From Acanthaster planci (taxonomy: Eukaryota > Echinodermata > Asteroidea > Valvatida > Acanthasteridae), in the NCBI RefSeq assembly GCF_001949145.1, contig NW_019091421.1, positions 1,526,206 through 1,590,205 of the forward strand: 64,000 nucleotides of DNA. The letters run 5' to 3'. Position 1 is the first letter of the stretch. Every line of letters begins with the position of its first letter. A program made the translations under genes and the position numbers. Below, one piece after another: positions 14,901-27,500 of this stretch. The notes beneath the pieces are model-generated. The model searched no databases. It had not been told where the DNA came from and saw only the letters and a list, made by a program, of their open reading frames with translations.

Positions 14901-17789
14901 ACATAACGGTTCGTCACATCATGATAACTTGAGGTACTGAAGGCGTAGCTGGACGCATGCGACGGGCGTGTCCACGCCAGTCCTCTTTAAACTGGTTTGG
15001 CGATGACAGTATCGGGAGCTGAAGACTTTTTTCTGGATGCAAGTGGTAAAACCATCAACACTACATCATTTTCCCGAAACGGGACGCGTCGCAACTCGTG
15101 TTCCATTTCCCTATTTTGCGTCATGGCCATCAGATGATGATATACCCACATGTCAATCTTGAATATGGGACGTGCGTTTGCGACTGCTAATAAACTTCTC
15201 CGGTGGCACGCTCAGGTCCGGATGTTTGTTCAGAATCACGACGATTGCTTTTGCTGTCTTGCAACATGTCAATCATTTTCAACCAGTTATTGTGACCCGT
15301 GGTTAGTTTCTTTCCTTTATTACAGATGGCACACCAGTTGTTTTGAGACAACTGTCGACCAAAACCACGCAGGAGTGTAAGTGTCACCAAGAGGAGGGGG
15401 ACGTAGCTCTTTCGGGGTGGGGACACTCCTCAGTGGCAGATTGACAAACCATCAAGAGTGGGAGAGGGCATCAATTACAAAGTTACTGCACGGAAACAGG
15501 CTACGTTCCTCTGTTCCTTTTCGTTCTTTCTTCCCCCCTTTTCATCATTCCCTTTTTTATTTTCTTCATTTTCACCAGGTGCAGTGGCCTTTCTGGCAAC
15601 TACTCTCCAGCTTGCGTTCTCCGCGCAAGCTTGTTGAAAGTGTAGCCCAATTTTCAACGCTGAAGAGTTTACATTGTTAAAGATGTTGTGCAACTTTCGA
15701 TTAGGACTAAAAGCCAGCAGGTCAATTGAATACACTTAATGTAATACAATCTGAAGAAAACAAAGCAAACCTTTTTTTAAGAAATAGACACAAACGTTAT
15801 ATGATATATATTGTATTTTATCCATATTTGAATGTCGTGCATTTCTGTTTCCAGATAGTCCATTCGTTGTAAGGTGTCTAATATTTGGCCTGGTGGCGGG
15901 TGGGCTTGGTTAGTTTCCACGCCACCTACCTCGTATCTTATTCGATTCACGTATATTTGTCCCCAACTCAAAGTTGACTTTTGTTTAAAAAATCCACTTA
16001 TACGCGGATTTCTGGGTGACAAGCTGCCATTTGCCTTCCTGTGTCAATTGGCAGAGCCAACCTACGGGCCTGCCAATTTCAACATGCCCTACTCTTGAAA
16101 TTCCTCCGCAAATTGAATTTTTGGCTGTGTTGACCGGAAGGCACTGGATTCCAGGACGAGGTTTGATGGACAAATCAAAGTAAAGTCCTTGGCCATCTTG
16201 AATAAAAAATGTCGCCTTCGAGCAGCTGCGCGAGTAACAAAACAAACATCGTATAAGTAGGTCGGCTTCGAACGTACAATACTCCTGTGAAGAATTTCTG
16301 ATTTACAAAATTTAACTGTAATCATGGCAGAAAACAAAAGGTCGCCGAAACTGTTAGACCTGTGCCTTTGTCCATAATCAGTGATGTTCAGAAATGGATA
16401 GTTAATAGTAATAAAACCTTTGAGAAAAAAGAGCGGTCATCTTTAAGAAACGGTACTCCATTGTCTCTTTATACTTTGTCATTGTTGATCGACCACACGT
16501 TGTTGGAAATAATTTCTTCCTGAAAAGGGGAAGAACATAGTTCAACGGTTTTTTGTTGCGTTGATAACACGAAGTTACAATTCTACGTATTTCATATCTT
16601 AGAATGATCTACCTTTTCGACTTCAATCGATGTTTTTCCAAGAAATTTCCCCTAAAATACAGGGTCAGGCCGTAATGACGCTTAGTATGAAGAATAACAC
16701 GAAAGCCAAGGCACATTCCTCATAAAGCGATCAATATTGTCTTGATCCTTGATTGCCAAGCCCAGGGGCGCATGAGAGTGAGGTGCGCTCAAGCCCCCGT
16801 CCATATCATTGAAGCAACGCTTCCGGTCAGAAAAAGCCTTCCTTCTAGAGCCAAAAAACATGCTGCAATGTTTACCGAGAGGATGCCCATCAACCCGTGC
16901 ATTGCACCTGCGTCTTCTGAACCCTTCAAGGAGGAGAAGGGGAGCGTGTTTGTGTGTGTGTGGGGGGCCTACTCTCGGCGGTTTCCTGCCGGATGGCGTC
17001 TTCGTGTCATAGCCATCACTATTACCTAAACCCCCCTCGTCTAAATTGTCATCTTACCATCCTCGTAACATCAACCCACTTGTTTTGATCTCCAGGACTT
17101 CCCCTTGAGGCATTTTCCCGGACCGCATCATCGTGTTCCCCCATGTCCTCTCGTGCTTTCCTGGTTCAGCGACCCTGTTGAGGGTTGAACACCCCCTTTT
17201 CCCATCAACACATGACGCACGGAACTCTTCCCTACCTCCTCCACGCTTAGATATCGCTTGGGCGCAATGTTGCCTTTCAAGTTGCTCTTAGCCATAATCA
17301 GAAATCGGTGTTGCAATCCTCTGAGGACCTCGGCTTCAGAAAGATGCAAAATAATCCTTCGTTGAATTTTCACCCACACCAACAACTTCCCGAGTCCGTG
17401 TCAATCTGCCAAGAAATCGGATTCGACACTTACCTCCGAGTGGATACGCTTCTTTGCTGCGTGTACACTATATACACGCCGAGATATCTCGATTTTAGCG
17501 CCCAAAGATGTCAGCGCGACAATCAATTCGCTCCAGCGATTTGGCAGTGCAAGCACGAGTGTTTCATTTGCGGAAAGACTCCGGCCAAAGCGCGCGTCGG
17601 GCCGGGTAGTTTAAAAGGAAAGGAAATGAAAGGAGACAACTGAGATAGAAAAATCTTTGGATGAAAAATATACTCGCTGGGTGATTATAAGAGCCTCGGA
17701 CACGATGGTATCTATCACTGCTGGCTTACGCCGGAATAGAAAAAGGCGTATGATGCTTGTGTTTCATCCAAAGTATCACACACAGCCCG
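8975..17789. other. Long stretch without recognised genes
   Basis: The stretch is mostly unique. Visible low-complexity parts are a T-run at about 9300, a C-run then A-run at about 12007-12030, and a two-unit TTAGGG-like motif near 14810. A short 24-bp duplication at 14201 is listed separately. The longest frame is 119 codons (14199-14558, plus) and starts within that duplication; it shows no family signature. No RNA gene was recognised. Confidence 0.5.
14201..14248. repeat. 24-bp tandem duplication
   Basis: Two adjacent 24-base units start with GAATTCACGAAAT, at 14201 and 14225. They differ at only a few positions near their ends. The duplication is short and probably a replication-slippage event. 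Confidence 0.85.
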
Positions 17790-18150
17790 AGATAATTAAT
17801 AATAATAATTTATTCATTTATAAAGCGCAAATTTCATATAGATATGTTCAAATGCGCTGTACAATGAAGATATTAAGCATGGAACGATGAATACATTTAA
17901 ATTGTGAGCCGATGAAATACAAAGGCGCCTCGGGCAGCCGCCAAACGACCCACATTCACCGACATCAGTAAAGGGAGACAGTAAGAAGCAGTTACAGTTT
18001 TAGAAGTGGGAGGAAAACCCCAGAGGAATATTCTGGGTAAAACCCACGGCGTCAGGTAGGGACTGAAAACCCAATCCACATGGGGACCGGGCCGGGAATC
18101 GGACCCGGGACCACAGAGGTGGAAAGCGACCTGACTCCCAACCTGAGATG
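17790..18150 (-). mobile_element. tRNA-derived SINE
   Basis: Read on the minus strand, the element starts with a tRNA-like head. Its B-box-type sequence GGTCCGATTCC (complement of 18094-18104) sits in a CCGGG/CCCGG stem, the T-arm pattern of a tRNA. A unique body of about 200 bases follows. The 3' end is a tail with GTACAGCGC, then GCGCTTTATAAAT, then ATT repeats. Known SINEs have this head-body-tail plan and are copied by a partner LINE. The tail resembles that of the LINE at 19.9 kb. The A box is not clear, so this copy is probably old and inactive. The 5' boundary is approximate. Confidence 0.75.
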
Positions 18151-18773
18151 AGTATAGTTACCAGGTGTCAAGCGCATATATTGTGTATCATTCAATGTTT
18201 TCCTAACACTTCTGTGTTGAGAACTCAAATAATTTTGGAAATATGTAGCAATCTTCCAACCCCTCCCCTTAATGATATCTCCTTTCTCCTCTAACGAGAA
18301 AATTTGAGAGTCTTCACTCTGTCTCTTTTTAATGAATGAATTTTTATGTTTATTAGGGGTAGCAGCGACACTACTATACGAGGGTCCCCTTTATCTTTGT
18401 TCCTCAAACGTTGCTACTTCCTGAAAAGACCAAGCAAAAGAGAAAATAAGGACCTGAAGACGATAGGAAAAAAGGAAAAGTTGAAATCCTCAGAAACGGC
18501 CTTAAAATGTCATATGGCTTGAAGAGTGCCCCAGCTTCGGGCTTGTCAGCAGGTATAAATAAAGTCAAGAAATGAACCAGAACTTGAACAGTTCAGTGTT
18601 CGTGCTCACATGATAAGCCAACAGAAAACAAATTCTAGCTCGGGTCCAATAATCACATGACTACTATGCACAATATTTGCCAAGCATATCAGTTATTAAA
18701 ACAGTGGGTTACCAGTCAAGTTGTCTTGTGTCATGACTCTTGCGACTGGTTCCTCTGATTTTTGACTATGTGG
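18151..18773. other. Spacer between SINE and inverted-repeat element
   Basis: No gene or repeat is recognised in this spacer. It is AT-rich with short purine runs (about 18420-18480). Confidence 0.5.
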
Positions 18774-19089
18774 CCGGCAGAAGGGCGTAAGCGCTTAGGC
18801 CCTTTGCCGGGAAGCAAGATCATTGCAAAAAACCTTTCCCGGCAAAAGGACGAAAGTATAATGAAATATGAAGATTTCTTGGCAAAAAGTAAAAAAAAGC
18901 CCAAGTCCTTTAATAAGGTGTTCAAAGGTTGCTTTTTGTACAGCCCAGGTTGATTTTGTAGTAAATTATATCCGCTTTTACTAAATAAAGAGAGTGTATT
19001 TCTTACGCCCTTTTGCCGGGAATATTTTTTTCTGCTGTGATCATGTTTTCCGGCGAAAGGGCGTCAGTGCGCTTACGCTCTTCTGCCGG
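18774..19089. mobile_element. MITE-like element with CCGGCAGAAGGGCG inverted ends
   Basis: The left arm (about 18774-18853) begins CCGGCAGAAGGGCGTAAGCG. The right arm (about 19005-19089), reverse complemented, begins CCGGCAGAAGAGCGTAAGCG. Similarity continues inward for about 80 bases, ending in CCCGGCAAAAGG-type sequence on both sides. Each arm therefore carries two related GCCGGCA/AAAGG motifs. No open frame suggests a transposase and no clear target duplication is visible, so I infer a non-autonomous DNA transposon of unknown superfamily. Confidence 0.75.
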
Positions 19090-19917
19090 GTACAGGTCTA
19101 GGCTAGGCTTTCATCTGTTAGGAATACACGCCGGGAATACGCTGACACTAGACGTAGCCGTAACTCTAGAAGTCCCCTTAGACAGCCCATGCTTCGTTGT
19201 CAAAATGCAACAACAAGCTAGCACCCCCTAAACCGAGGAGAAGTAGATTTTTTTTTCATGTTTGCTTGATTTTGTCGCTGAAAAGTCAGCATTCGCCGCA
19301 TACTCTCGACAGAGTAGTGTTTGGCTGATTACTTTTTAACAAACACACTATTCCAATGTTTTCCATTACACATGATTAGGGTGTCTAGGAAAAAAAAGCT
19401 CCCACGAAAATCCAAGTTTGATTTCCCTTCGCGGTCAACGACAAGGCAATCCCCTTTCCACACAAAGGGGAACAACCGTCGAATTTCATTTCCAGATGAC
19501 AAGAAACTTAGTCTTCCCGTGCGAACGTGTTCTCTGCTTTTCCCGAATCGGATGTCTTTGTTGAGGTGTCTTTTAAGAGGCTTAGACATTCAGACTCAAT
19601 CCGAGTACATGCAGAGCTACATGCTAGAGGTAACTTGAGATGTTTCTGCAGAGCTGGTGTTGATTTACGGGAAATCGATATTTCCGCTTATTAAAGGGTG
19701 GGGAGACACGTTTCACGTTGATACGCTGCACTTGCATGTGCTTACTGAGGGGAATGTGTTTATTTTCTTAGCAAATTTTGAGGAGGCCAAAAAGAATTAC
19801 ATTCGTTCAGTTTTTGACATAATTCAGATTTCAGAAAGCATTGTTTCAAGAGAAGGCCGTGGGTGATATTGGAATTTTCCTCCACAGATACTGGGAGCGT
19901 TGTCTTTATCTGAGAGC
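19090..19917. other. Spacer without recognised gene
   Basis: Frames up to 105 codons exist (for example 19321-19638, plus), with no recognisable domain. Nothing else is identified. Confidence 0.5.
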
Positions 19918-21545
19918 CAATAATAATAATAAAATAATAATAATAATTGGCATTTATAAAGCGCCTAATCCATCAAGCTGCTCCCAGGCGCTGTACATCA
20001 GTATAAGTATACATATAAATAAAGAAATACATAACTAAATGAATGAATAAATAAATAAGAAATAAATACAACCTACATGTACCAAAGTTAAAATCAATAC
20101 TAAGAAACTAAAAATGCTTGTTTAAAAAAGGTGCGTCTTTAACCCGGTCTTAAAACTCTCAACATTCCTAGACTGTCTAAGTTGAACTTCAAGCTGATTC
20201 CAGAGACGGGGACCAGCCGCAGAAAACATCCTCTCGCCAGCAGAAGACAGCCTAGTTTTTGGAAGACTAAGCCTAGACGAGTCCAACGCGGAACAGGTGA
20301 ATCGACTGGGAATCCTAACATCAAGCAAATCACTTAAATAACTTGGAGCACTGGCGTGAAGACATTTAAAGATCATTAGACACACTTTAAAAATTACCCT
20401 ATATTTTACTGGCAACCAATGTAATTGCATCAGCGCAGGAGTGATGTGGTCAAATTTCTTGCCATTAGTGAGTAACCTTGCTGCAGCATTCTGGACTCTC
20501 TGCAAAGGAGCAAGGGCTGACGCTGATAGACCAATTAAAACAGAGTTACAATGGTCAATGCGAGACGTAACAAGTGCATGAATAATCTGCTCCTTGGCTG
20601 ACTGACCCAAATAACGCTTAATTTTGCTTATATTGTACAGGTGACACATTGCAGTGCGAGAGACATTCTTGATGTGGGATTGCATATTCATTTTGTTGTA
20701 AAAAATCACACCCAGACTCTTGACTTCAGAGCGTGCGGTAATATTGTGATTACCTATATTCACAACAGTCCTAGGAATTCTGCTCAACGACATATGCGAT
20801 CCAATGATAAGCAGATCTGTTTTATCATCATTTAGCTTCAAAAAATTAATCGCCATCCAACATCTGATGTCGTCACAGCATTTTTCTAAAATGGACACTT
20901 GTTGCTGTATGTCACTGGCAGTTGGCTGTGCTGACAAATACAACTGAGTGTCATCTGCATAAAAATGACAACTCAATCCATTATGCTTAATAACATCCCC
21001 TAATGGCAACATATACACACTGAATAAAAGTGGTCCGAGTACAGAGCCCTGGGGACACCGTACTTAAGTGTATAGGCGTCATTCATGGTTCCGACATCCG
21101 ATCTACTCCGACCATCAGGCGATAAAGACCCAATCTGAACTCTTTGTAAACGGTCTCTAAGGTAAGAAGAAAACCAATCTAAGGTATTTTGTGAGACTCC
21201 AACATGTGTCCTTAATCGATGAAGCAAAATGGAAACTTTGCCCTCATCCATATTTTTCCAAATGTCATTTTGAATGCGGGCGAGAGCTGTTTCCGCCTAT
21301 GGTGGCACAAGTGGTGGATCCTAAATTAAGCTTACATCCTTAAAGGAGGGTTGGATCTTGACTATCAAAATATCCTTGACCCACACTACTCGTACATCGT
21401 AAGTTGCTGATCTTATCTTAAAGAAATTACTGAATCGATTTGCCGACTCGACTTCAGACTTATGAGTAGGAGATGTAGGAACTGACTTACGGCATTACAA
21501 ATTATCAAGCACACGAAAAATCTGGCGACAATTCCCCCTGCTCAA
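19918..21545 (-). mobile_element. 5'-truncated LINE (non-LTR retrotransposon)
   Basis: The element reads on the minus strand from a truncated coding region at about 21545, through the reverse-transcriptase C-terminal half, to a 3' tail at about 19918. The tail contains a GTACAGCGCC / GGCGCTTTATAAAT pair and ends in ATT repeats, as is usual for self-primed LINE insertions. The 5' half (endonuclease and start of the reverse transcriptase) is absent. The family level (L2/CR1-like group) is inferred from protein character and tail style, not from a search. Confidence 0.85.
20122..21545 (-). pseudogene. LINE reverse transcriptase, truncated and frameshifted
   Basis: In intact LINEs this protein copies the element RNA into DNA at the target site. 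The longest intact part is 298 codons (21018 to 20122) and holds the catalytic motif FYADDTQLY at residues 19-27 (YADD at 20950-20961). It then holds the thumb and C-terminal region, with HWLPVKYR and GPRLWNQL. Upstream, in another frame, are LLHRLRTHVGVS and WFSSYLRDRL. Further upstream is ESANRFSNFF. Three breaks show. One base is missing in a C-run at about 21049-21054, just before the PQGS-type motif. The stretch expected to hold motif A, with the first catalytic Asp, is absent at about 21232-21245. Stops occur near 21500. The copy is dead. No viral origin is suggested; it is a cellular retrotransposon. Confidence 0.9.
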
Positions 21546-24500
21546 AATAAAAACAAAACTTTTTGCTCAATCTAAAAACAAAACTTTATTCGGGTTGAAC
21601 TTTTATAGCTAAGCAGGGCTTTTGGCGAAAATGTACCGTACAGTCCATCTCCACATGAAACCAAAGATGACAAGATCAGATGTTATTACAGGAAGCCAAC
21701 GCGATGTCGTGCGGATTCTCCAGTCGATGGGATTTATTACTGAACATTCTAAAATACTTGAGGATCCTATTTCATGCTGCCATGGCCGATGTTTATTCTA
21801 CGTTGCTAATGTAAAATATGGGAAAAACCAAACACTCGGCATGTACTGTATTTTCGAACATAATACACCGGCCATTTTGGTATCACAAACGTTGGTTTGT
21901 ATTGGCATTTGCAATGACACTGTGTTGCCCATTTGAATGTAATGGCCACGATCATTGTTTTTGCCATGGTACTGTTTTCTGTGCGCCAGACATTTAAGAA
22001 TTCCAGTCGCTTCGTAGCATTATTGAGTTTCAGTGACAACGTAAAACACAATATCAGGTACAGGGATGCTTAAAAAATGTAAAAGATGTCTAGCACGCCT
22101 TTTCAGTCCCTAGGCATAAGGGCCGGGTTAAGTGTGCCGTACACCCTTGGTTTCGCATGGGCTTGTAGGCCTTACTCCTGGGCATCAGGCATACCCTAAC
22201 AAGTTCGTGGCACTGCTAAGCACTGAAACCTCGCCTGGCACTGAGATGCCACAGCAGTACTGATGAACTCAGGACTTGGACGCAGCTTGTCTTAATTGCG
22301 ACATAGGTAAATGATTAGTTGGATTCTGCGTATGTACGATAGCTTGGACATACCCTGTCATGACGCTTCAAACCAATTCAAACGGGTGTTAGGCAGTCGT
22401 CATTATAAGGTGAACAAAGCTGATTCCGAAAACTGTCCGAAATTTGATGAACTCGTAATTAGAATTTGCAGTTCATTACAAGCTGCCTTGAATCGACTCG
22501 TGTTTTCCGAATAATGAGAAATGGTGAGTTGAGACCTTCCAGCTCAATCCGTCTCTGTTTATTAAATTGTATGAAACATGGCCAAAGTTTAAAGTAGTTC
22601 GATTTAGTTCCAGCAAAATTCATCCTAAGATGATTACGGGCTTGAAACAAAACAAAATGAGAAAGGTTCTTGGTGTTGATTCCAGTTTTTTTTTGAAGTT
22701 CATTAATGACAACATCAAGCGTTTTGCTGGTGTAAGTTTTAATATTATGCAACCTCTCCAAAAGCCGATATGCAAGCTTCATGCTTGGAAACAGGGAGCT
22801 TGGACATCGCCCGGATTGTTTTGTTCATGAATTTTGGGGATACCTAAACCGTGCAATACATAACGTTTTGGTATTGTGAGGTCAGGGAAGAGACTTCAAG
22901 ATCTCCGGCCAAGTTGGAAGACAAGGTGACGTGGATGGGAATAATGGGAGCAATGCCGATTCAAGAATTGTGTATCGAGGGTCAAGAGCGCACCGGCATA
23001 TCCCGGTACATATTTGACCATCTAGGCAGTACAAATTTGCCTGTCTCCAAGTGAGAAATTGGCCACCTCGTAAAAGGAAATTTCATTGCAGTCACGTAGG
23101 CTATATGCACAGTCCAATGCGGTACAAAACAGAAGAAATTAACCCTTGTTCCACTTTGATATATGGCATCGTTAGGGGGAGAAAACGACCTTTAAGTGCG
23201 CATTCATGATTGCAAAGTCGTCTCAGAGACACGATGAGTATGTCGTAAGGGTCGTATGTCGTTAATAGTAGTACATTCCACCGCTTAACAACCTGTATTT
23301 TCTCAAATGGTAGATTATCACGGAGACATACATGAGTGAAGAGTCGCGTGACGGTCACCTGACAGTCGTTATGCTTATAGAGATACAGAGACAAGAAAGT
23401 CCGCAGTCACTTAGGCCCTACTGATGCATTGTTCTTGAGGCATGTGAGGCGTTTCAGTATTTTTTTCATTGCAGTATCATTGGAGAATGTTTTCATCTCC
23501 TGATCATTTTCATTTGTGGCTCTTAGTTGTACCGTTGTAGCTCTATGGTTGTACTTAAGTTTCACTGATTCCCTAGACTTATTATTTTTTTCTGCATGGC
23601 CGGCAAGAAACACCTATGACTAAGAGCTGAGAAAGCTATGGGTAGGATTCCACGTACACTCATTGCCGACTTAACAGTTAACAGAGGGTGAGTTTTTAAT
23701 TTTGGCGTATCCGGGTCTGTTTTTCCCCCTCCGAAATCACGATTCGGTGTAATTGTCCCCTGCTCCGTGCACACGAATCGAATCGCAACATTGTTTAGAC
23801 TTCGTGAAGTGATTGCATCTCCTTGAAATGGTCCTGAATAAACACAAGTTGAATATCCCCAGCTGAGGCTAATACGTGCTTAATTCGGAAAGCATCGGTT
23901 AGAGCAGAAAAGCCACGAGTATCACCTTTAAAGCATGGAGGTAGGAAAAAGACCGCTCAAACACGCTCGGACACATCCATTTCAATTTACACCAGTGGTG
24001 TATGTATGTTATAGAGAAAATGATTAACTTCCGCCTCCCCGAGTGCGCACTTTCTTAATGAAACCACTATAAACCGATTATTGTCCAGCCACCATGGCTG
24101 CGGGTCAAGCATTTTGATTGAAGGAGACGAGATATATGGCTTCCCCTCCTCATTAATGTGACGTTATTTCCTGGGTGTGTAAAGCCCACGGGATTAAATA
24201 ACGATGGACGTAAAATGTGCGGCCAGTTGGCCCTACTGCGAAATCCAAACACTGACAAGGGGAACTGAGCGAAGAAAATGACTTAACGACAACTCCTGAC
24301 TGCGCTGGTTCTCCACATTAAGCTTGTCAGTCTGCGATTTGCGACGATAACGTGAGGGTTACACACTTCTTCTTACCCCACAAAGGGGGAAAAAGGTAAT
24401 GACTTAAAAGCATCGAGACAATCCTCATAAATTGAAAGGCAACAGTTCTTTTGCATTGAAAGCTGGAAAATGGCACATATAGAAAAACGTCTGTACGCAT

Positions 24501-27500
24501 CGGAAACGAAGTACTCATCTGGGGGTAATCCTTTCTGCTTGGGGAAAAGTGCTGCTTGACATTTTAACTGTCTGACAGAGATGCCACTTTAATGTACTGA
24601 GGGTTAGAAGATGATCCTGGGACTTGCCCCAAATTGTTTAGCAGACCTCTTTACACTGAGCCCGCCGTAAGCTAGACCTTAGATTAGCACTGTCGCTGTG
24701 GATTTAATATATATACATGGGAGGAATTAATATGCCATGTCCGACGAAAGTCAAATCCCCACCTGAATCTAGAACTCAAGATTTTATCAGAAACATGCCC
24801 TGAGCCAAAGAATACAAATCAGTCTGCCATTTTTGATGAGGGACTGAAGTATTCGTTGGGTTCAGTTTGTTTTCGCATAAAGTTTATTAACCTAACAAAC
24901 TCTTAAATGCGATACAATGGTGCGACAGCAGTGATGATGACAAAGTGACAATCTTTCAACTGAGATTAATATAGTGCAGCACCAAAATACCAAAATAATA
25001 CTGGTAATTGACACCTTTTGGCCAAGACAGTTCCATCGGTTAGCCAAAAACTGTTCCTCCACGGCCATTTTGGAGCAAAAAGTGCACGTAAGCAACAGTG
25101 AATAAAACAGCAAGAGCTGCCTACATAAAAGCAGCAACAGTGGTACCAGCAGCATCTCAGCAGCATTATGACACTAACGAGAGAGCTGAAGCTCAACGTG
25201 CACAGCAGCCATGACAGCAGCAACTTCAGCTCGAAGAACTATAGCAGTGCTGTGTGGTGGGGAGCGGACAAAGTTTAAAAATCACGGCGCCCGAATAGTT
25301 GCACTCTACAATAATTGCTCTGATGGGGGAAAAGGATAATTCTCTCAAATGATCGCAGGGAGCCAGCCATAATAACGTCACATCAGTTTAACCAGTTCGC
25401 GTATGCTAACTTGCATGTATTGAGTGTCATGAGCCAGTCAATTTAGATTCAAATCGTCAGTTAGAAAAATAGGCACAGCAATTTCATGAGCGTGATATCC
25501 GCTGGAAGATTCTTCGATTTGTTACCTCCACAGGTCACGAGACAAGGCTGGTAAAGGGATCGATTTTGGACGGCAATCTCTAAACAGAGAGAGGTGCTTT
25601 TTGCACTGGTGCAAACGCATTTTCTGTTGGAGGCTGTTACCTTAACGGAAACAGATTTATTTGCAAGGGTTTAGGACAGCGTTTGAAATTGTGGTACACA
25701 CCAATTCTGTGCAACGCCAGGGAACATTTTTCGTGGGCGTGGCCGGCACGCGAAAACTTCAAACCACTTCACTTTAACTCGAACAGGTATCAACTTTTTA
25801 TACAGTTTTCCTTACAGTATTCTTGAAACAGTCAACTTTTGTACTTACATCTACAATTTGCTGAATGTTTCCAATAATTCTTCCTATGAGATTATTTTGT
25901 ATTTGAAGGAGGTTTGTGTACGGGATGGTCCTTGGTCCTGAACAGGCAATATACATGCCCAAACTCCCAGCAAAACACTATTCAGTATTCACGTACATAA
26001 AAACTACATGTCATAAAATCTGGTTCAATGCGTGTGCGGGCAGCGTGATTGCGTATCAAGTCGAGGCTCGAGCACGAGGCATGTAATAAGCAACGAGCAG
26101 TAACATCTGAACGCCAGAAGGCTAAAACTGTCAGTCACTCTAATTTCAAGGACAGCCCAAGGCATTCCTGTGGCCGGTTGTCAACTTTCTGACACTGACT
26201 CAGAGAAAGGGTTCGAACAATCAGTGACGTTCACTTGTTATGCCGAAATTGAAATCTCTCTGCCTCATCTAATTCCTTGGGGGAGGGAATCATACCTCCA
26301 GGGATACCACAAGTTTAACAGGAGTTGACCCTGACCCTCTGAAGAGTAATCGAATGCCAATCCTAATATACTGTGGCGGGGCTTATGTGCGACAAATAGT
26401 TCTCAACCGATAGATACCGATCCACTTGTTTCATGAATCCGAGGGAGTTAACCTGTGCACTTTCGTTCCGGTTGTAGTCTGCAAAACGGCCATTTGTCGC
26501 CATTCCATTAGATAATATAGAAAATACCGCAAATGTACCCGATTTAGTGAGAGGTCTTCTTTGACGTATAAGTCCACCTAACAGCTGTGACACTTTAACA
26601 ATTGGCCAGATTGTTACTATAAGACATACTGGCGCCAAACATAATGCAAAGTGATTCCCTTAACAACAATAGATGCATGTTTTTATGTTCTAACATGCAT
26701 GTTGCAGAGGTTTTCCCTAGCTGATATGCCACAGTGGTCATTTGGAATAAAAAAGTAAAATATCAGACTCTGGGATTGCTCATTCTCGACCTTTTCTAGA
26801 CTTTTCCACGAGCGCACACAAAACGTACGCTAAAGAGGGAGGGGTAACAGCCTTCGTAGGCTTTCAGATTCTGTAAGTGCCCCCCCCCACACACACACAC
26901 CCAAGCGTGATTTTGCCTGCAACTGGGGACCCCCTATTGTTCCTCTTTTGTTTGTACTTTTAACTTTTTTGGAAGACCTCCCACAATTGTCAATCAGGGA
27001 CTTTCTGTCAATGGGGGACTTTATTGTCCTCTATTGTTCAGGGTCCCCAATTGAACGCAGAAACAAACTCCCATGCGCAAATCGCTCTGTTCGGCCAGCC
27101 GTGTGAATAGGGCTCGAAATAATGTACGAAAGAATGTGTGCTGAAGCTACCACAATAAATTCACATGTAAATTCAAATTATAACTAATGGCGTTCAGTAC
27201 CCAAAAGCGCTTAACCTCCTTGACTTAAAAGAATCCGCGACCAAGAAATGCCATAAAAGACTACATCGCATCTGCAATCTCTTTCTGCATGGCGATTCAA
27301 AAGAGACGTGTTGCAGTGACCCCGGCCTATAGAAAAGTGGAACAAAGTGAAATCTTTGACGCGCGAGACGGAGGCCGAAGTAATCTCATTGCTGTTGTGT
27401 GGATACATTCTTGGGTTTAATTAATTTTTGCATTCCTGCAGTACTAAACCTGGGATTGTTTTGGCATGGTGATGATGGCAATTCTTAGTCAGGCTAGATA

